DNA of 64,000 nucleotides from an uncultured Anaerolineae bacterium (GCA_937124585.1 CAKZKT010000116.1:26664-90663), one strand, 5' to 3'; positions 52,633-61,607 are shown, numbered from the stretch's first letter. Numbers and translations: made by a program. The notes: a model not told the origin generated them from the letters alone.

Positions 52633-54468
52633 ATGGCCGTGCTGCTCCAACGCTTCCGCAGTCTGTTCCGGGAAGGCAATGTCGAATTCGACTTGCCCGA
52701 AGATCTGCAGTTCCGCGGCTACGATCGGCGCATCGTCGGCCGGCTGTTCCGCTATGTGCGGCCTTATGCCCGACAGATGATCCTCGCGCTGGCGCTGATG
52801 GGTGTGATCACTGCGACGTCGCTGGCCGGGCCGTACATCATCAAGCTGGCGCTGGACAACGCCATCCCCGCCGGAAATAGCGGGCTGCTGCGCCTGCTCA
52901 TCGTGCTCTTCCTGGCCGCACAGCTGATCGCCTGGGTGGCGCGCGCCGCACAGGTGACGGCCGTTGCCGAGGCCGGCCAGTCCAGCATCTATGGCGTGCG
53001 CCGCGACCTGTTCGAGAAGTTTCAGCGTCAGTCGCTCAGCTTCTTCGACAAAGCGGATGTCGGCATCCTGATGTCGCGCATGACCTCCGACGTCAACGCG
53101 CTGCAAGAGCTGGTCACCTGGGCCATCGTGGGCACCGCTTCCGATCTCTTCACGCTCGTCGGCATCGTGATCGTTATGCTGGCGCTGGACTGGCGGCTGT
53201 CGCTCATCACCTTCTCGGTGCTGCCGATCATGCTCCTGCTGACGGCCATGTGGCGAGCCCGGGCGCGCGACAACTGGCGTCGCGTGCGCTACTACAACGG
53301 CCGGATGCTCGGCTATATCGAGGAGAACATCCAGGGCGTGCGCGTGGTGCAGGCGTTCACGCGCGAAAAACTGAACCTCGAGAAGTTCGTCACGCAGATC
53401 AACTATCGCTTCAATCAGGCGCAACGTCGCGCGGCCAGGCTGTCGGCGCTTTTCTTCCCCGGGGTGGATTTTCTCGGCACCCTGGCCGTCGCTCTGGTGA
53501 TCGCCTTCGGCGGCGCGCTGGCCGTCGGCGAAAGCGTCTTCACGCCGGGCGTGCTGGTCGCTTTCGTCATGTACATCGGCCGCTTCTTCGATCCCATCCG
53601 TGATCTGGCCGAACGCTACAACACGCTGCAACAGGCGATGACCGCCGGCGAACGGCTCTTCGGCCTGCTCGACCGGCCCATCGAGATCGAGAGCAAGCCC
53701 GGCGCGGTGGAGATGCCGCCGATTCGTGGAGAGGTCGTCTTCGACCACGTCTATTTCCACTATCAGCCTGATCTGCCCGTGCTGCACGACATCGTCCTGC
53801 ATGTGCAGCCGGGCCAGCTCGTGGCGCTCGTCGGCGCGACCGGATCGGGCAAGAGCACGCTCGTCAAGCTGCTGAACCGCTCCTACGATGTGAAGGCGGG
53901 CAGCCTGCGCATTGACGGCTACGACGTGCGCGACGTGGAGCTCTCGTCGCTGCGCCGGCAGATGGGCATTGTGCTCCAGGAGACGTTCCTGTTCCGGGGC
54001 ACCGTGGCCGAGAACATCCGCTATGGTCGGCTGGACGCGACCGACGACGAGATCGTGGCCGCGGCGCGTGCCATCGGCGCGCACGAGTTCATCGAGGCGC
54101 TGCCGTTCGGCTATCAGACGCTGGTCGAGGAGGGCGGGGCCAGCCTTTCGGTGGGACAGCGCCAGCTGCTGGCGTTCGCGCGCGCACTCATCGCCGATCC
54201 TCGCATCCTCGTGTTGGACGAGGCCACTTCCAGCATTGACACGCAAACGGAGAAGATCATCCAGGATGCCATGGACCGGCTGCTAGAGGGCCGCACCGCG
54301 TTCGTCATCGCCCACCGCCTCAGCACCATCGTCCGCGCCGATCAGATCGTGGTGCTCAGTCATGGCCGGATCGTCGAGCGTGGAACGCACCAGGAGCTGC
54401 TGGCGCTCAAAGGGATGTACTACAACCTCTACACGATGGGATTTGCAGCGAAGCGACCAGACGCATGA
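52633..54468 (+). CDS. ABC exporter subunit with consensus ATPase site (heterodimer partner 2)
   Basis: 611 residues: exporter domain then ATPase. Walker A GATGSGKST, catalytic Glu530 (LVLDEATSS), H-loop His561 (VIAHRLST) are intact. Its signature motif is LSVGQ (Val507) instead of LSGGQ. In the dimer this deviant signature faces the degenerate Walker B of partner 1, leaving one active site, as in TM287/288 and BmrCD. Begins one base after the partner's stop, preceded by GGGAGG. Confidence 0.93.
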   Translation: MAVLLQRFRSLFREGNVEFDLPEDLQFRGYDRRIVGRLFRYVRPYARQMILALALMGVITATSLAGPYIIKLALDNAIPAGNSGLLRLLIVLFLAAQLIAWVARAAQVTAVAEAGQSSIYGVRRDLFEKFQRQSLSFFDKADVGILMSRMTSDVNALQELVTWAIVGTASDLFTLVGIVIVMLALDWRLSLITFSVLPIMLLLTAMWRARARDNWRRVRYYNGRMLGYIEENIQGVRVVQAFTREKLNLEKFVTQINYRFNQAQRRAARLSALFFPGVDFLGTLAVALVIAFGGALAVGESVFTPGVLVAFVMYIGRFFDPIRDLAERYNTLQQAMTAGERLFGLLDRPIEIESKPGAVEMPPIRGEVVFDHVYFHYQPDLPVLHDIVLHVQPGQLVALVGATGSGKSTLVKLLNRSYDVKAGSLRIDGYDVRDVELSSLRRQMGIVLQETFLFRGTVAENIRYGRLDATDDEIVAAARAIGAHEFIEALPFGYQTLVEEGGASLSVGQRQLLAFARALIADPRILVLDEATSSIDTQTEKIIQDAMDRLLEGRTAFVIAHRLSTIVRADQIVVLSHGRIVERGTHQELLALKGMYYNLYTMGFAAKRPDA

Positions 54469-54553
54469 TTCACGACGCATGAGGCAATACGATCGTTGTG
54501 GCCGTGTGCTGCGCGTCGTCCGCATCCTATTTTCAGATCAGGAGGTCAACTGC

Positions 54554-55663
54554 ATGACAGACAAAGTTCGTATCGGTATCATCGGTGTCGGCCAGATCGG
54601 CAAGGTGCACGTCGAGCGTTACAAAGAAGTGCCCGAAGCCGAGATCGTTGCCGTGTGCGATCTGCGCGAGGATGAGGCACGGCGGGTCGTCCAGAGTATC
54701 GGCTCCCAGGTGGCGGTGTACACTGACTATCGGGAGCTGCTCGCGCGCGACGATATTCAGGCAGTAGACGTGGCGCTGCACAACCGACTCCACGCGGCAG
54801 TCACGATCGCCGCGCTGGAGGCCGACAAGAACGTCTATTGCGAAAAACCGCTGTCGTGGGTATACTCAGAAGCAAAGGCGATGGTCGAGACCGCCCGGCG
54901 TACCGGCCGCATGTTGCACGTTCAGCTCAACACCCTCTACGCGCCAGAGGCGCGCGCGGCCAAACGCATGATTGACGAGGGCTTGCTCGGCCAGATCTAC
55001 TACGCAAAGTCGTCGCACTATCGGCGCCGTGGCCGGCCGTGGGTGGATGGCTATGGCACGTCGGCTTTCGTCCAGAAGGCGACTGCGGGCGGCGGCGCGT
55101 TGGTGGACATGGCCGTCTATCACATCGCGCGCATGATGTGGCTGCTGGGCAACCCGGCCGTGGAGACCGTGTCGGGCCGCATCTACCAGATGCTCGACAA
55201 CATCTATCCCGACCGCCGCGCGGCCGGCCATTACGATGTCGAGGAGCTGGGCATGGGCCTGGTGCGTCTGGCGGGTGGGATCACCTACTTCATCGAGGAG
55301 GCCTGGGCGATCCATGCCGATAGCTCGGATGGCGACCGTGTGTTCGGCTCGAAGGCCGGGCTGCGGGTCGAGCCGTTCGGCTATTTCACCACCCTGGCCG
55401 ACATGGAGATGAACGCCACATTCGACGTGAAGGGCGCCGACTGGCGCTGGCATCAATGCAACCCGCTGGAGGCCGGCTTCGACCATTCGCAGCGTCATTG
55501 GGTGTGGGCGCAGCTCGGTCGCGTGCCGCTGCTCGACACGGCCGGCCTGGCCCTGAAGACTGCGCTCATCACGGAGGGCATCTACCTTTCCAGCTATCTC
55601 GGCCGTGAAGTGACGGTCGCGGAGATCGAGGCAGCCGGGACGGAGTATCGCGCGACGTTGTGA
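54554..55663 (+). CDS. Gfo/Idh/MocA family oxidoreductase
   Basis: 369 residues. IGIIGVGQIGKVH, CEKPLSW, GGGALVDMAVYH. AGGAGG nine bases before the ATG. Belongs, with the TIM-barrel isomerase 72 bases downstream, to a second oxidoreductase/isomerase pair like that at 8-10 kb. Substrate unknown. Confidence 0.85.
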   Translation: MTDKVRIGIIGVGQIGKVHVERYKEVPEAEIVAVCDLREDEARRVVQSIGSQVAVYTDYRELLARDDIQAVDVALHNRLHAAVTIAALEADKNVYCEKPLSWVYSEAKAMVETARRTGRMLHVQLNTLYAPEARAAKRMIDEGLLGQIYYAKSSHYRRRGRPWVDGYGTSAFVQKATAGGGALVDMAVYHIARMMWLLGNPAVETVSGRIYQMLDNIYPDRRAAGHYDVEELGMGLVRLAGGITYFIEEAWAIHADSSDGDRVFGSKAGLRVEPFGYFTTLADMEMNATFDVKGADWRWHQCNPLEAGFDHSQRHWVWAQLGRVPLLDTAGLALKTALITEGIYLSSYLGREVTVAEIEAAGTEYRATL

Positions 55664-55735
55664 AGATAGACGTGGCATGAAGTGGGGTCATGCGGGCGTC
55701 AGCAACAGCAAAAGCATCATATGAGGAGAAAACCC

Positions 55736-56488
55736 ATGCCTATCCCAATCGGACTTCAACTCTACTCTGTCCGCGGCGACTGCGCGGCAGATTTGCCCGG
55801 CACGCTGGCCGCTGTGGCAAAAATGGGCTACGCGGGCGTCGAGTTTGCCGGCTATTACGACCGGAGTGCCAAAGAGCTCCGCATGATGCTCGACGACCTG
55901 GGCCTAAAGTGCTGCGGCACGCACATCCGCATTGACACGCTGCTGGGCGACGCGCTGCCCCGCACGGTCGAATTCAACCAGATCTTGGGCAACAAATACC
56001 TGATCGTGCCGGGCCTGGCCGAGGAGTATCGCAACTCGCGCGCGGCCTGGCTGCGCACCGCCGACCTCTTCAACGAGATCGCCGAGCGGCTCAAGCCGTA
56101 TGGCATGCTCACCGGCTATCATAATCATGCCATCGAATTTCAGCCGTTGGAAGGGGAGCTGCCGTGGGATACCTTCTTCAGCAACACGCGGCCCGATGTG
56201 ATCATGCAGGTGGACATCGGCAACGCGCTGCATGGCGGCGGCGACCCGATCCCCTATCTGGAGCGCTATCCCGGCCGGGCGCTCACCGTGCACCTGAAGG
56301 AATACTCCGCGACCGATCCGACGGCGCTCCTCGGCGAAGGGGATGTGCCGTGGCAGCGCGTCTTCGATCTCTGTGAGACCCAGGGCGGCACGGAGTGGTA
56401 TATCGTGGAGCAGGAGAGCTACAAATACTCGCCGCTGGAGGTGGTGGCGCAGTGCCTGGATAATTTGCGGCGGATGGGGAAGGTGTAG
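55736..56488 (+). CDS. Sugar phosphate isomerase/epimerase (TIM barrel)
   Basis: 250 residues. GLQLYSVRG start, YHNHAIEF, MQVDIGNALHGG, VHLKEYS, YIVEQESY: metal-site motifs of the IolE/xylose-isomerase-like family. ATG at 55736 follows AGGAG by seven bases. Pairs with the oxidoreductase upstream. Substrate unknown. Confidence 0.87.
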   Translation: MPIPIGLQLYSVRGDCAADLPGTLAAVAKMGYAGVEFAGYYDRSAKELRMMLDDLGLKCCGTHIRIDTLLGDALPRTVEFNQILGNKYLIVPGLAEEYRNSRAAWLRTADLFNEIAERLKPYGMLTGYHNHAIEFQPLEGELPWDTFFSNTRPDVIMQVDIGNALHGGGDPIPYLERYPGRALTVHLKEYSATDPTALLGEGDVPWQRVFDLCETQGGTEWYIVEQESYKYSPLEVVAQCLDNLRRMGKV

Positions 56489-56550
56489 AGGGGGAGATAA
56501 GTAGACAGGGAAACAAGGAGAGAGGGAGACAGGGAGAGAGGGAGAGTGTG
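56486..56550. repeat. Polypurine GGGAGA-type tract
   Basis: About 65 bases almost purely G and A (with GGGAGACAGG-like repeats), followed by one GCCGGTCTCCGACCGG palindrome at 56553-56572. No gene in the 104-base gap. Confidence 0.7.
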
Positions 56551-56592
56551 CTCTGGCCGGTCTCCGACCGGGCCGAACCAGGAGGAACATCT

Positions 56593-57015
56593 ATGTCGCG
56601 TGCCCAACTCGACTCGCTTTTGGCTCAAATTCGCCGGAAACGCGAGCAAACCCTGGCCGAATGCGCCGACCTGACCGAGGCCGACTTCGCCCTGCCCACC
56701 GGCATGAACCGCTGGGACGATCTGCGCCGGGTGCTGCTGCGCTTCGGCGATCACATGCGTGAGCACGCCAGCCAGGCCGGCGCAGCGCGCATCGCTACCG
56801 GCCACGCGCCGACTCCGCCCCAACGGATGCTGATCGAAGCCGAGCTCGCCTGGGGCATGTTGCTCGGTGCCACCGTCGGCCTGGACGACGAGGCCGCAGC
56901 CACACCCCCGCCAGACGGCGGCTGGTCGGTCATCCAGGTGCTCGAACACGTGCTCAAGACCGAGGAGACGTATCTGAACGCGGTGCGGGCCGCGAAGCGC
57001 CAGAAGGAGACATGA
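56593..57015 (+). CDS. DinB-superfamily four-helix protein
   Basis: 140 residues, all helical. Histidines suited to the DinB metal site occur at GDHMREH and LEHVLKTEE; the WSVIQVLEHV motif is typical. Members are metal-dependent hydrolases or thiol transferases (bacillithiol/mycothiol-type). GGAGG precedes the ATG. 28 bases before the diol dehydratase gene; a link to that enzyme is possible but not shown. Confidence 0.82.
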   Translation: MSRAQLDSLLAQIRRKREQTLAECADLTEADFALPTGMNRWDDLRRVLLRFGDHMREHASQAGAARIATGHAPTPPQRMLIEAELAWGMLLGATVGLDDEAAATPPPDGGWSVIQVLEHVLKTEETYLNAVRAAKRQKET

Positions 57016-57043
57016 GGCGTGAAACGTGAAACGCGAGAGCGAG

Positions 57044-59308
57044 ATGAGTGCGGAGAATAAATCGCGTCGGTTTGCAGTTTTGGCCGAACGCGACATCAAC
57101 AAAGAGACGTTCGTCGAGCCGTGGCCTGAAGCCGGGTTGATCGTGGCCGATAGCCCATATGACCCACGACCCAGCCTGCGCATCGAGGCTGGGCGCGTGG
57201 TCGAGATGGACGGCAAGGCGCGCGCCGACTTCGATAGCCTCGATCTCTTCATCGCCGATCACGCGCTCGATTTGAGCGTGGCCGCAGAGGCAATGGCCAC
57301 GCCCAGCCTCCAGATCGCGCACATGTTGACAGACATCAACGTGCCGCAGACCGCGGTGCGCCGGCTGGCCTGCGGCTGCACCCCCGCCAAACTGGTCGAG
57401 ATCATCCGGCACATGAATGTCCTGGAGATGATGATCGGCTTGGCCAAGATGCGCGTGCGCCGCACACCCGCCAACCAGGCGCATGTCACCAACTGGAAGG
57501 AGCATCCGGCGCTGCTGGCGGCCGACGCAGCCGAGGCCGCGCTGCGTGGCTTCGCCGAGGTGGAGACAACCGTGCGCGTGGCGCGCAACGCGCCCTTCAA
57601 CGCGCTTGCTGTGCTCGTCGGCACGCAGACCGGCCGTGGCGGTGTGCTCACCCAGTGCGCGGTCGAAGAATCGCTGGGCCTGCGGCTGGCGATGAAGGGG
57701 CTGACCACCTATGCCGAGACGTTGTCGGTCTACGGCACGGAACGCGCGTTTGTGGACGGCGATGACACCCCCTGGTCGAAGGCATTCCTGGCCGCGGCCT
57801 ATGCCTCGCGTGGGGTCAAAGTGCGCTTCACATCGGGGACCGGCTCCGAGGCGCTGATGGGCCACGCCGAACGCTGCTCGATGCTCTACCTGGAGGCGCG
57901 CTGCCTGCTGGTGACGAAAGGCGCCGGCAGCCAGGGCGTGCAGAACGGCTCCATCTCCTGCATCGCACTGCCGGAATCGCTGCCGGGCGGCGTGCGCGCG
58001 GTGCTGGCCGAAAACCTGCTGGCCTCCATGATCGGCCTGGAGTGTGCCTCGGGCAACGACGCGCTCGCCTCGCATTCGACCATGCGCAAATCGGCCAAGC
58101 TGATGCTCCAGTTCATCCCCGGCACCGACTTCATCTGCTCCGGCTACAGCGCCGTGCCCAAGCGCGACAACCTGTTCGGCGGCGGCAACTTCGACGCCGA
58201 AGATTTCGACGACTGGAACGTGCTCCAGCGCGACATGCAGGTGGACGGCGGCGTGCTGCCGGCCACCGAGGAGGCCGTGTTGGCCGTGCGCGAGCGCGCC
58301 GCGCGTGCCATCCAGGCGGTCTATGCCGGCCTGGGCCTGCCTCCGATCACCGACGCCGAAGTCGCGGCGGCAATTACTGCGCACAGCAGCGACGACATGC
58401 CCGACCGCGATGCGGTGGCCGATCTGGCCGCGGCCGACCGTTTTCTGGCGAGCGATGCCGGCATGTTGACTGTGGCCGAGGCGCTGCGCCGGGCCGGGTT
58501 CGTGGACATCGCGGCCAACATCCTGGAAATGGGCCGGCAGCGGGTGGCCGGCGACTACCTGCAGCCGGCCGCGATCTTCACGTCACCGGCCGGCGCGGAA
58601 GGCTCGCGGCCGCTCCGTGTCCTCTCCGCGATCAACGACCCGAACGACTACGCCGGCCCGGGCACCGGCTATCGGCTGGAGGGGACGCGGTGGGAGGCGC
58701 TGCAGGCGATCCGGCAGGCCCAATCCCCGCGCCATTTCGTGGCGCCGCACGTCGGTCCGTCCTCGCCGCGGCTCGTGGAGCTGGGCCTGGCGCGACCCAG
58801 CACACGGGCCGAGATCATCGTCGCAGTCGGCCCGGCATTCAACACCGCTCTCACGCGCACCATCGCCGGCCTGGAACATGAAGCCGTCCTGGCTGCCATC
58901 CTCTCGGGTGTAGCCGACGAGGGGCTGACCGCGCGCATCGTGAAGGTGTACCGCAGCTCAGATCTCGCGGCCATCGGCTACGCCGGCGCCGAGCTGAGCG
59001 GTTCGGGCATCGCCATCGGCCTCCAGTCGCGCGGCACAGCCGTGATCCACAAACGCGGGCTGGCCCGCCTCAACAACCTGGAGCTTTTCCCGCAGTCGCC
59101 CAGCCTGACCCTGGAAACCTATCGGGCGATCGGCCGCAATGCTGCACGCTATGCCAAAGGCGTCCCGCCCGCACCGGTCGGCGTCAAGATTGACAACTGG
59201 GCCCGGCTGCGCCTGATCGTGAAGACGGCGTTGCTCCATCGCCGCGAGACCGATGAGATCGCCGATAAGCCGCCGCAGGAGCTATGGTTCGACTGGGAGC
59301 CAGATTGA
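57044..59308 (+). CDS. pduCD: B12-dependent propanediol/glycerol dehydratase, large and medium subunits fused
   Basis: 754 residues. Residues 1 to about 560 match PduC/DhaB closely (AHVTNWKEHP, DGDDTPWSKAFL, NGSISCIALP, DFICSGYSAVPKRDN, GDYLQPAA). Residues about 575-754 match the medium subunit PduD (VAVGPAFNTA, GSGIAIGLQSRGTAVIHKRG, LNNLELFPQSP, RNAARYAKG). Uses adenosylcobalamin to turn 1,2-propanediol into propanal or glycerol into 3-hydroxypropanal. ATG at 57044, weak ribosome site; GTG 57026 possible. Five bases before the small subunit gene. No reactivase or shell-protein genes follow. Confidence 0.95.
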   Translation: MSAENKSRRFAVLAERDINKETFVEPWPEAGLIVADSPYDPRPSLRIEAGRVVEMDGKARADFDSLDLFIADHALDLSVAAEAMATPSLQIAHMLTDINVPQTAVRRLACGCTPAKLVEIIRHMNVLEMMIGLAKMRVRRTPANQAHVTNWKEHPALLAADAAEAALRGFAEVETTVRVARNAPFNALAVLVGTQTGRGGVLTQCAVEESLGLRLAMKGLTTYAETLSVYGTERAFVDGDDTPWSKAFLAAAYASRGVKVRFTSGTGSEALMGHAERCSMLYLEARCLLVTKGAGSQGVQNGSISCIALPESLPGGVRAVLAENLLASMIGLECASGNDALASHSTMRKSAKLMLQFIPGTDFICSGYSAVPKRDNLFGGGNFDAEDFDDWNVLQRDMQVDGGVLPATEEAVLAVRERAARAIQAVYAGLGLPPITDAEVAAAITAHSSDDMPDRDAVADLAAADRFLASDAGMLTVAEALRRAGFVDIAANILEMGRQRVAGDYLQPAAIFTSPAGAEGSRPLRVLSAINDPNDYAGPGTGYRLEGTRWEALQAIRQAQSPRHFVAPHVGPSSPRLVELGLARPSTRAEIIVAVGPAFNTALTRTIAGLEHEAVLAAILSGVADEGLTARIVKVYRSSDLAAIGYAGAELSGSGIAIGLQSRGTAVIHKRGLARLNNLELFPQSPSLTLETYRAIGRNAARYAKGVPPAPVGVKIDNWARLRLIVKTALLHRRETDEIADKPPQELWFDWEPD

Positions 59309-59313
59309 GGACA

Positions 59314-59721
59314 ATGGATGATATCTACCCGCTTATGGAACACGCTGCCGACACACTCTGCGCTGCCAGTGGTCGGCCTGCCGCGGCGATCACGCTGGAA
59401 CGGCTGGCTGCGGGCGAGCTGACAGACGCTGATCTGCGCATCGCGGCGGATGCATTGCGTGCCCAGGCGGCCATTGCGCTGGCCGCCGGCTATCCTCAGC
59501 TGGCCGCCAATCTGCGCCGCGCCGCCGAGCTCACCGCGGTGCCGAACGCCGAGCTCCTGCGCATGTACGAGACGTTGCGGCCGGGCCGCGCCACCCATGC
59601 CGAGATGCTGGCGCTGGCCGCCCGGCTCGAAGAGACCTACGGCGCAATCGAGACCGGCGCATTCGTGCGCGAAGCGGCCGCGGTTTATCTCAGCCGCGGC
59701 CTGACCGCTCCTACGCCCTGA
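59314..59721 (+). CDS. pduE: Propanediol/glycerol dehydratase, small subunit
   Basis: 135 residues, helical. ITLERLAAGELTDADLRIAADALRAQA and NLRRAAELTAVPNAELLRMYETLRPGRA match the small subunit PduE; ends LEETYGAIETGAFVREAAAVYL. Completes the three-subunit enzyme with the fused gene upstream. GAGG precedes the ATG. Its last 11 bases overlap the serS stop region on the other strand. Confidence 0.92.
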   Translation: MDDIYPLMEHAADTLCAASGRPAAAITLERLAAGELTDADLRIAADALRAQAAIALAAGYPQLAANLRRAAELTAVPNAELLRMYETLRPGRATHAEMLALAARLEETYGAIETGAFVREAAAVYLSRGLTAPTP

Positions 59722-60994
59722 TCTGCGTCATCCCGCCCATGTAGGGCCGCAGCACTTCGGGCACGGTGATCGAGCCATCGGCCTCCTGATATGTCTCGAG
59801 CACCGCAATCAACACGCGCGGCAGCGCCAGCCCCGAACCGTTGAGGGTGTGGACGTATTCCGGTCGGGCGCCCGGTGCAGGACGGTAGCGGATGTTGGCG
59901 CGCCGCGCCTGAAAATCCATGAAGTTGCTGCACGAGCTCACCTCCAGCCACTCCTGACACCCTGGCGCCCACATCTCGATGTCGTACTTCACCGCGGCGA
60001 CGAAGCTCAAGTCGCCCGTGCACATCTGGACAACGCGATGCGGGATGCCCAGCCGTCGGCAGACATCTGCGGCGTTGTCAATCAGCTTCATCAGCTCGTC
60101 CATCGAGTGTTCCGGCCGCACGAACTTCACCATCTCGACTTTGTCGAACTGATGGCCGCGCTTGATGCCCCGCACATCCCGGCCTGCGCTCATCTTCTCC
60201 CGCCGAAAACACGCTGTGTAGGCGACATGGTAGATCGGCAGCCGATCGCCGTCGAGGATCTCGTCCCGATACATGTTCGTCACCGGCACCTCGGCCGTGG
60301 GAATCCACCATAAATCCTCCTCAGCGTCGTGATACAGGTTGTCGGCGAACTTCGGCAGATTGCCCGTCCCCACCAGGATCTCCGATTTGACCATGTACGG
60401 TGGATAGATTTCCGTGTAGCCGTGCTCCTGGATGTGCAGGTCGAGCATCCAGGCGATGAGGCCGCGCTGCAGGGCTGCACCGGCGCCCTTGAGCAGGTAG
60501 AAGCGGGTGCCGCTGAGTTTGACCCCACGGTCGAAGTCAATGATGTCGAGCGCCGTGCCCAGCTCCCAATGTGGTTTGGGCTCGAAGTCGAAGCGCCGCG
60601 GCGTTCCTTCGGTGCGGACGACGACGTTTTCGCTTTCGTCTTTGCCGATGGGCACGCTGGGATGCGGCAGGTTCGGGATGTTGAGCATGGCGTCCTGGAG
60701 CGCAGCCTCGACCTGCGCCAGTTCCTCGTCGAGCGCCCTGATCTCGTCGCCGATCTGGCCCAGCCTGGCCTGGAGCGCCTGGCCCTCATCGCGGCGGCCG
60801 GCGCGCATGAGCTGGCCGATCTGTTTCGAGCCGGCGTTGCGCTCGGCGCGCAGCGATTCGACCTGCGTCAGGATGGCGCGCCGACGTTCGTCGAGGGCCA
60901 GCGCTTCCTTTACCGGCGCGTCACTCGCGCCCAAGACGGCCATGGCCGCCAGTACTTTTTCGGGATTTTCCCGCATGAAACGAATATCGAGCAT
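59711..60994 (-). CDS. serS: Seryl-tRNA synthetase
   Basis: 427 residues. N-terminal coiled-coil arm (30-105), class II catalytic domain: TAEVPVTNMYRDEIL, motif 2 CFRREKMSAGRDVRGIKRGHQFDKVE, motif 3 NGSGLALPRVLIAVLE. Charges tRNA-Ser. GGGAGG precedes the ATG at 60994. Controlled by a T-box leader upstream. Tail-to-tail overlap of 11 bases with pduE. Confidence 0.97.
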   Translation of the reverse strand: MLDIRFMRENPEKVLAAMAVLGASDAPVKEALALDERRRAILTQVESLRAERNAGSKQIGQLMRAGRRDEGQALQARLGQIGDEIRALDEELAQVEAALQDAMLNIPNLPHPSVPIGKDESENVVVRTEGTPRRFDFEPKPHWELGTALDIIDFDRGVKLSGTRFYLLKGAGAALQRGLIAWMLDLHIQEHGYTEIYPPYMVKSEILVGTGNLPKFADNLYHDAEEDLWWIPTAEVPVTNMYRDEILDGDRLPIYHVAYTACFRREKMSAGRDVRGIKRGHQFDKVEMVKFVRPEHSMDELMKLIDNAADVCRRLGIPHRVVQMCTGDLSFVAAVKYDIEMWAPGCQEWLEVSSCSNFMDFQARRANIRYRPAPGARPEYVHTLNGSGLALPRVLIAVLETYQEADGSITVPEVLRPYMGGMTQIRA

Positions 60995-61029
60995 GTTAGC
61001 CTCCCTGTCTGATCGAAAATCGCCGTCCA

Positions 61030-61063
61030 ACGTGCCAGGCATCTCGCAGAGTGCCTGGCACGT
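61030..61063. repeat. GTGCCAGGC hairpin in the serS leader (proximal copy)
   Basis: Arms ACGTGCCAGGCA and TGCCTGGCACGT around TCTCGCAGAG, 36 bases before the serS ATG, in the untranslated leader. Confidence 0.9.
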
Positions 61064-61082
61064 GAACCCGGTTCGCCGTCCA

Positions 61083-61117
61083 ACGTGCCAGGCACTCTGT
61101 GAGATGCCTGGCACGTG
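61083..61117. repeat. GTGCCAGGC hairpin in the serS leader (distal copy)
   Basis: Arms ACGTGCCAGGCA (CTCTGTGAGA centre) TGCCTGGCACGT, 10 bases beyond the T-box terminator. Separated from the proximal copy by a 19-base spacer partly shared with it. Confidence 0.9.
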
Positions 61118-61127
61118 AAAATGAAGA

Positions 61128-61177
61128 CGCCCCTGTCCCGATAGGCCCGTCGTTACAGGGCCAGGGGACGAGGGGCG
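61128..61177 (-). terminator. T-box terminator hairpin before serS
   Basis: On the minus strand CGCCCCT, TCCC, GGCCC pair with GGGCC, GGGA, AGGGGCG across a TGTAACGAC loop, followed by TCTTCATTTTC. The 5' arm follows directly on the T-box sequence, which would compete for it. Confidence 0.75.
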
Positions 61178-61409
61178 CTCGTGGTGCCACCCTGGTTCGC
61201 CACGGGCTCGCGCCCATGGCCTCATGGGGTCAGTGACCCCGGCCCGCTATCGGGGGCCGGCCGGCAACCCATACTGACCCGCAGGGCGTTGAGGGTTGCA
61301 GCTCAGGAGGGGATTTCGGTCGTGCGGCCCGCCGCCTCGCACCGGCCGGCGGCTCTCTGGAAGGCCAGCAACGACGTACTTGTCTCCGTCAAAGCCAGTT
61401 TATTTTCTG
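61128..61409 (-). promoter_or_regulatory. T-box riboswitch leader of serS
   Basis: AGGGTGGCACCACG at 61193-61180 is the T-box bulge sequence (consensus AGGGTGGTACCGCG). Further 5' on the minus strand, CCAGAGAGCCGCCGGCCGG and GGTGCGAGGCGGCGGG give the distal part of Stem I typical of T-boxes. A serine codon UCC in CCCCTCCTGAGCTG is the likely specifier. Uncharged tRNA-Ser would bind and stabilise the antiterminator, allowing serS expression. The terminator is annotated separately. Confidence 0.85.
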
Positions 61410-61414
61410 ATCGT

Positions 61415-61443
61415 AGTATAGCATTGCGGCAGCCATGTGTCAA
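61415..61443 (-). promoter_or_regulatory. Promoter of the T-box/serS transcript
   Basis: TTGACA (61443-61438), 17-base spacer, TATACT (61420-61415), immediately before the T-box leader. The stretch 60995-61607 without a gene is therefore fully explained by hairpins, leader and promoter, plus about 160 bases (61444-61607) with nothing recognised. Confidence 0.8.
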
Positions 61444-61607
61444 ACGACTTCGTCGGCCTGGCGCATTTCGCGCCGGGAACCAACCCGCCGAATTGCGTCC
61501 ACCAGGGTTTCGTGCATTCACCGGTCGAATGTAAGGCGAGATACGGCATTTGTTAAGACTTTGCATAACACTGGAGGGTGGAAGTGGCACGTTCATGGAG
61601 GTGGACG

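Noticed and set aside
57044..59721. Part of a propanediol microcompartment operon
   Set aside because: No shell protein, PduP/PduL or reactivase gene occurs within the window on either side.
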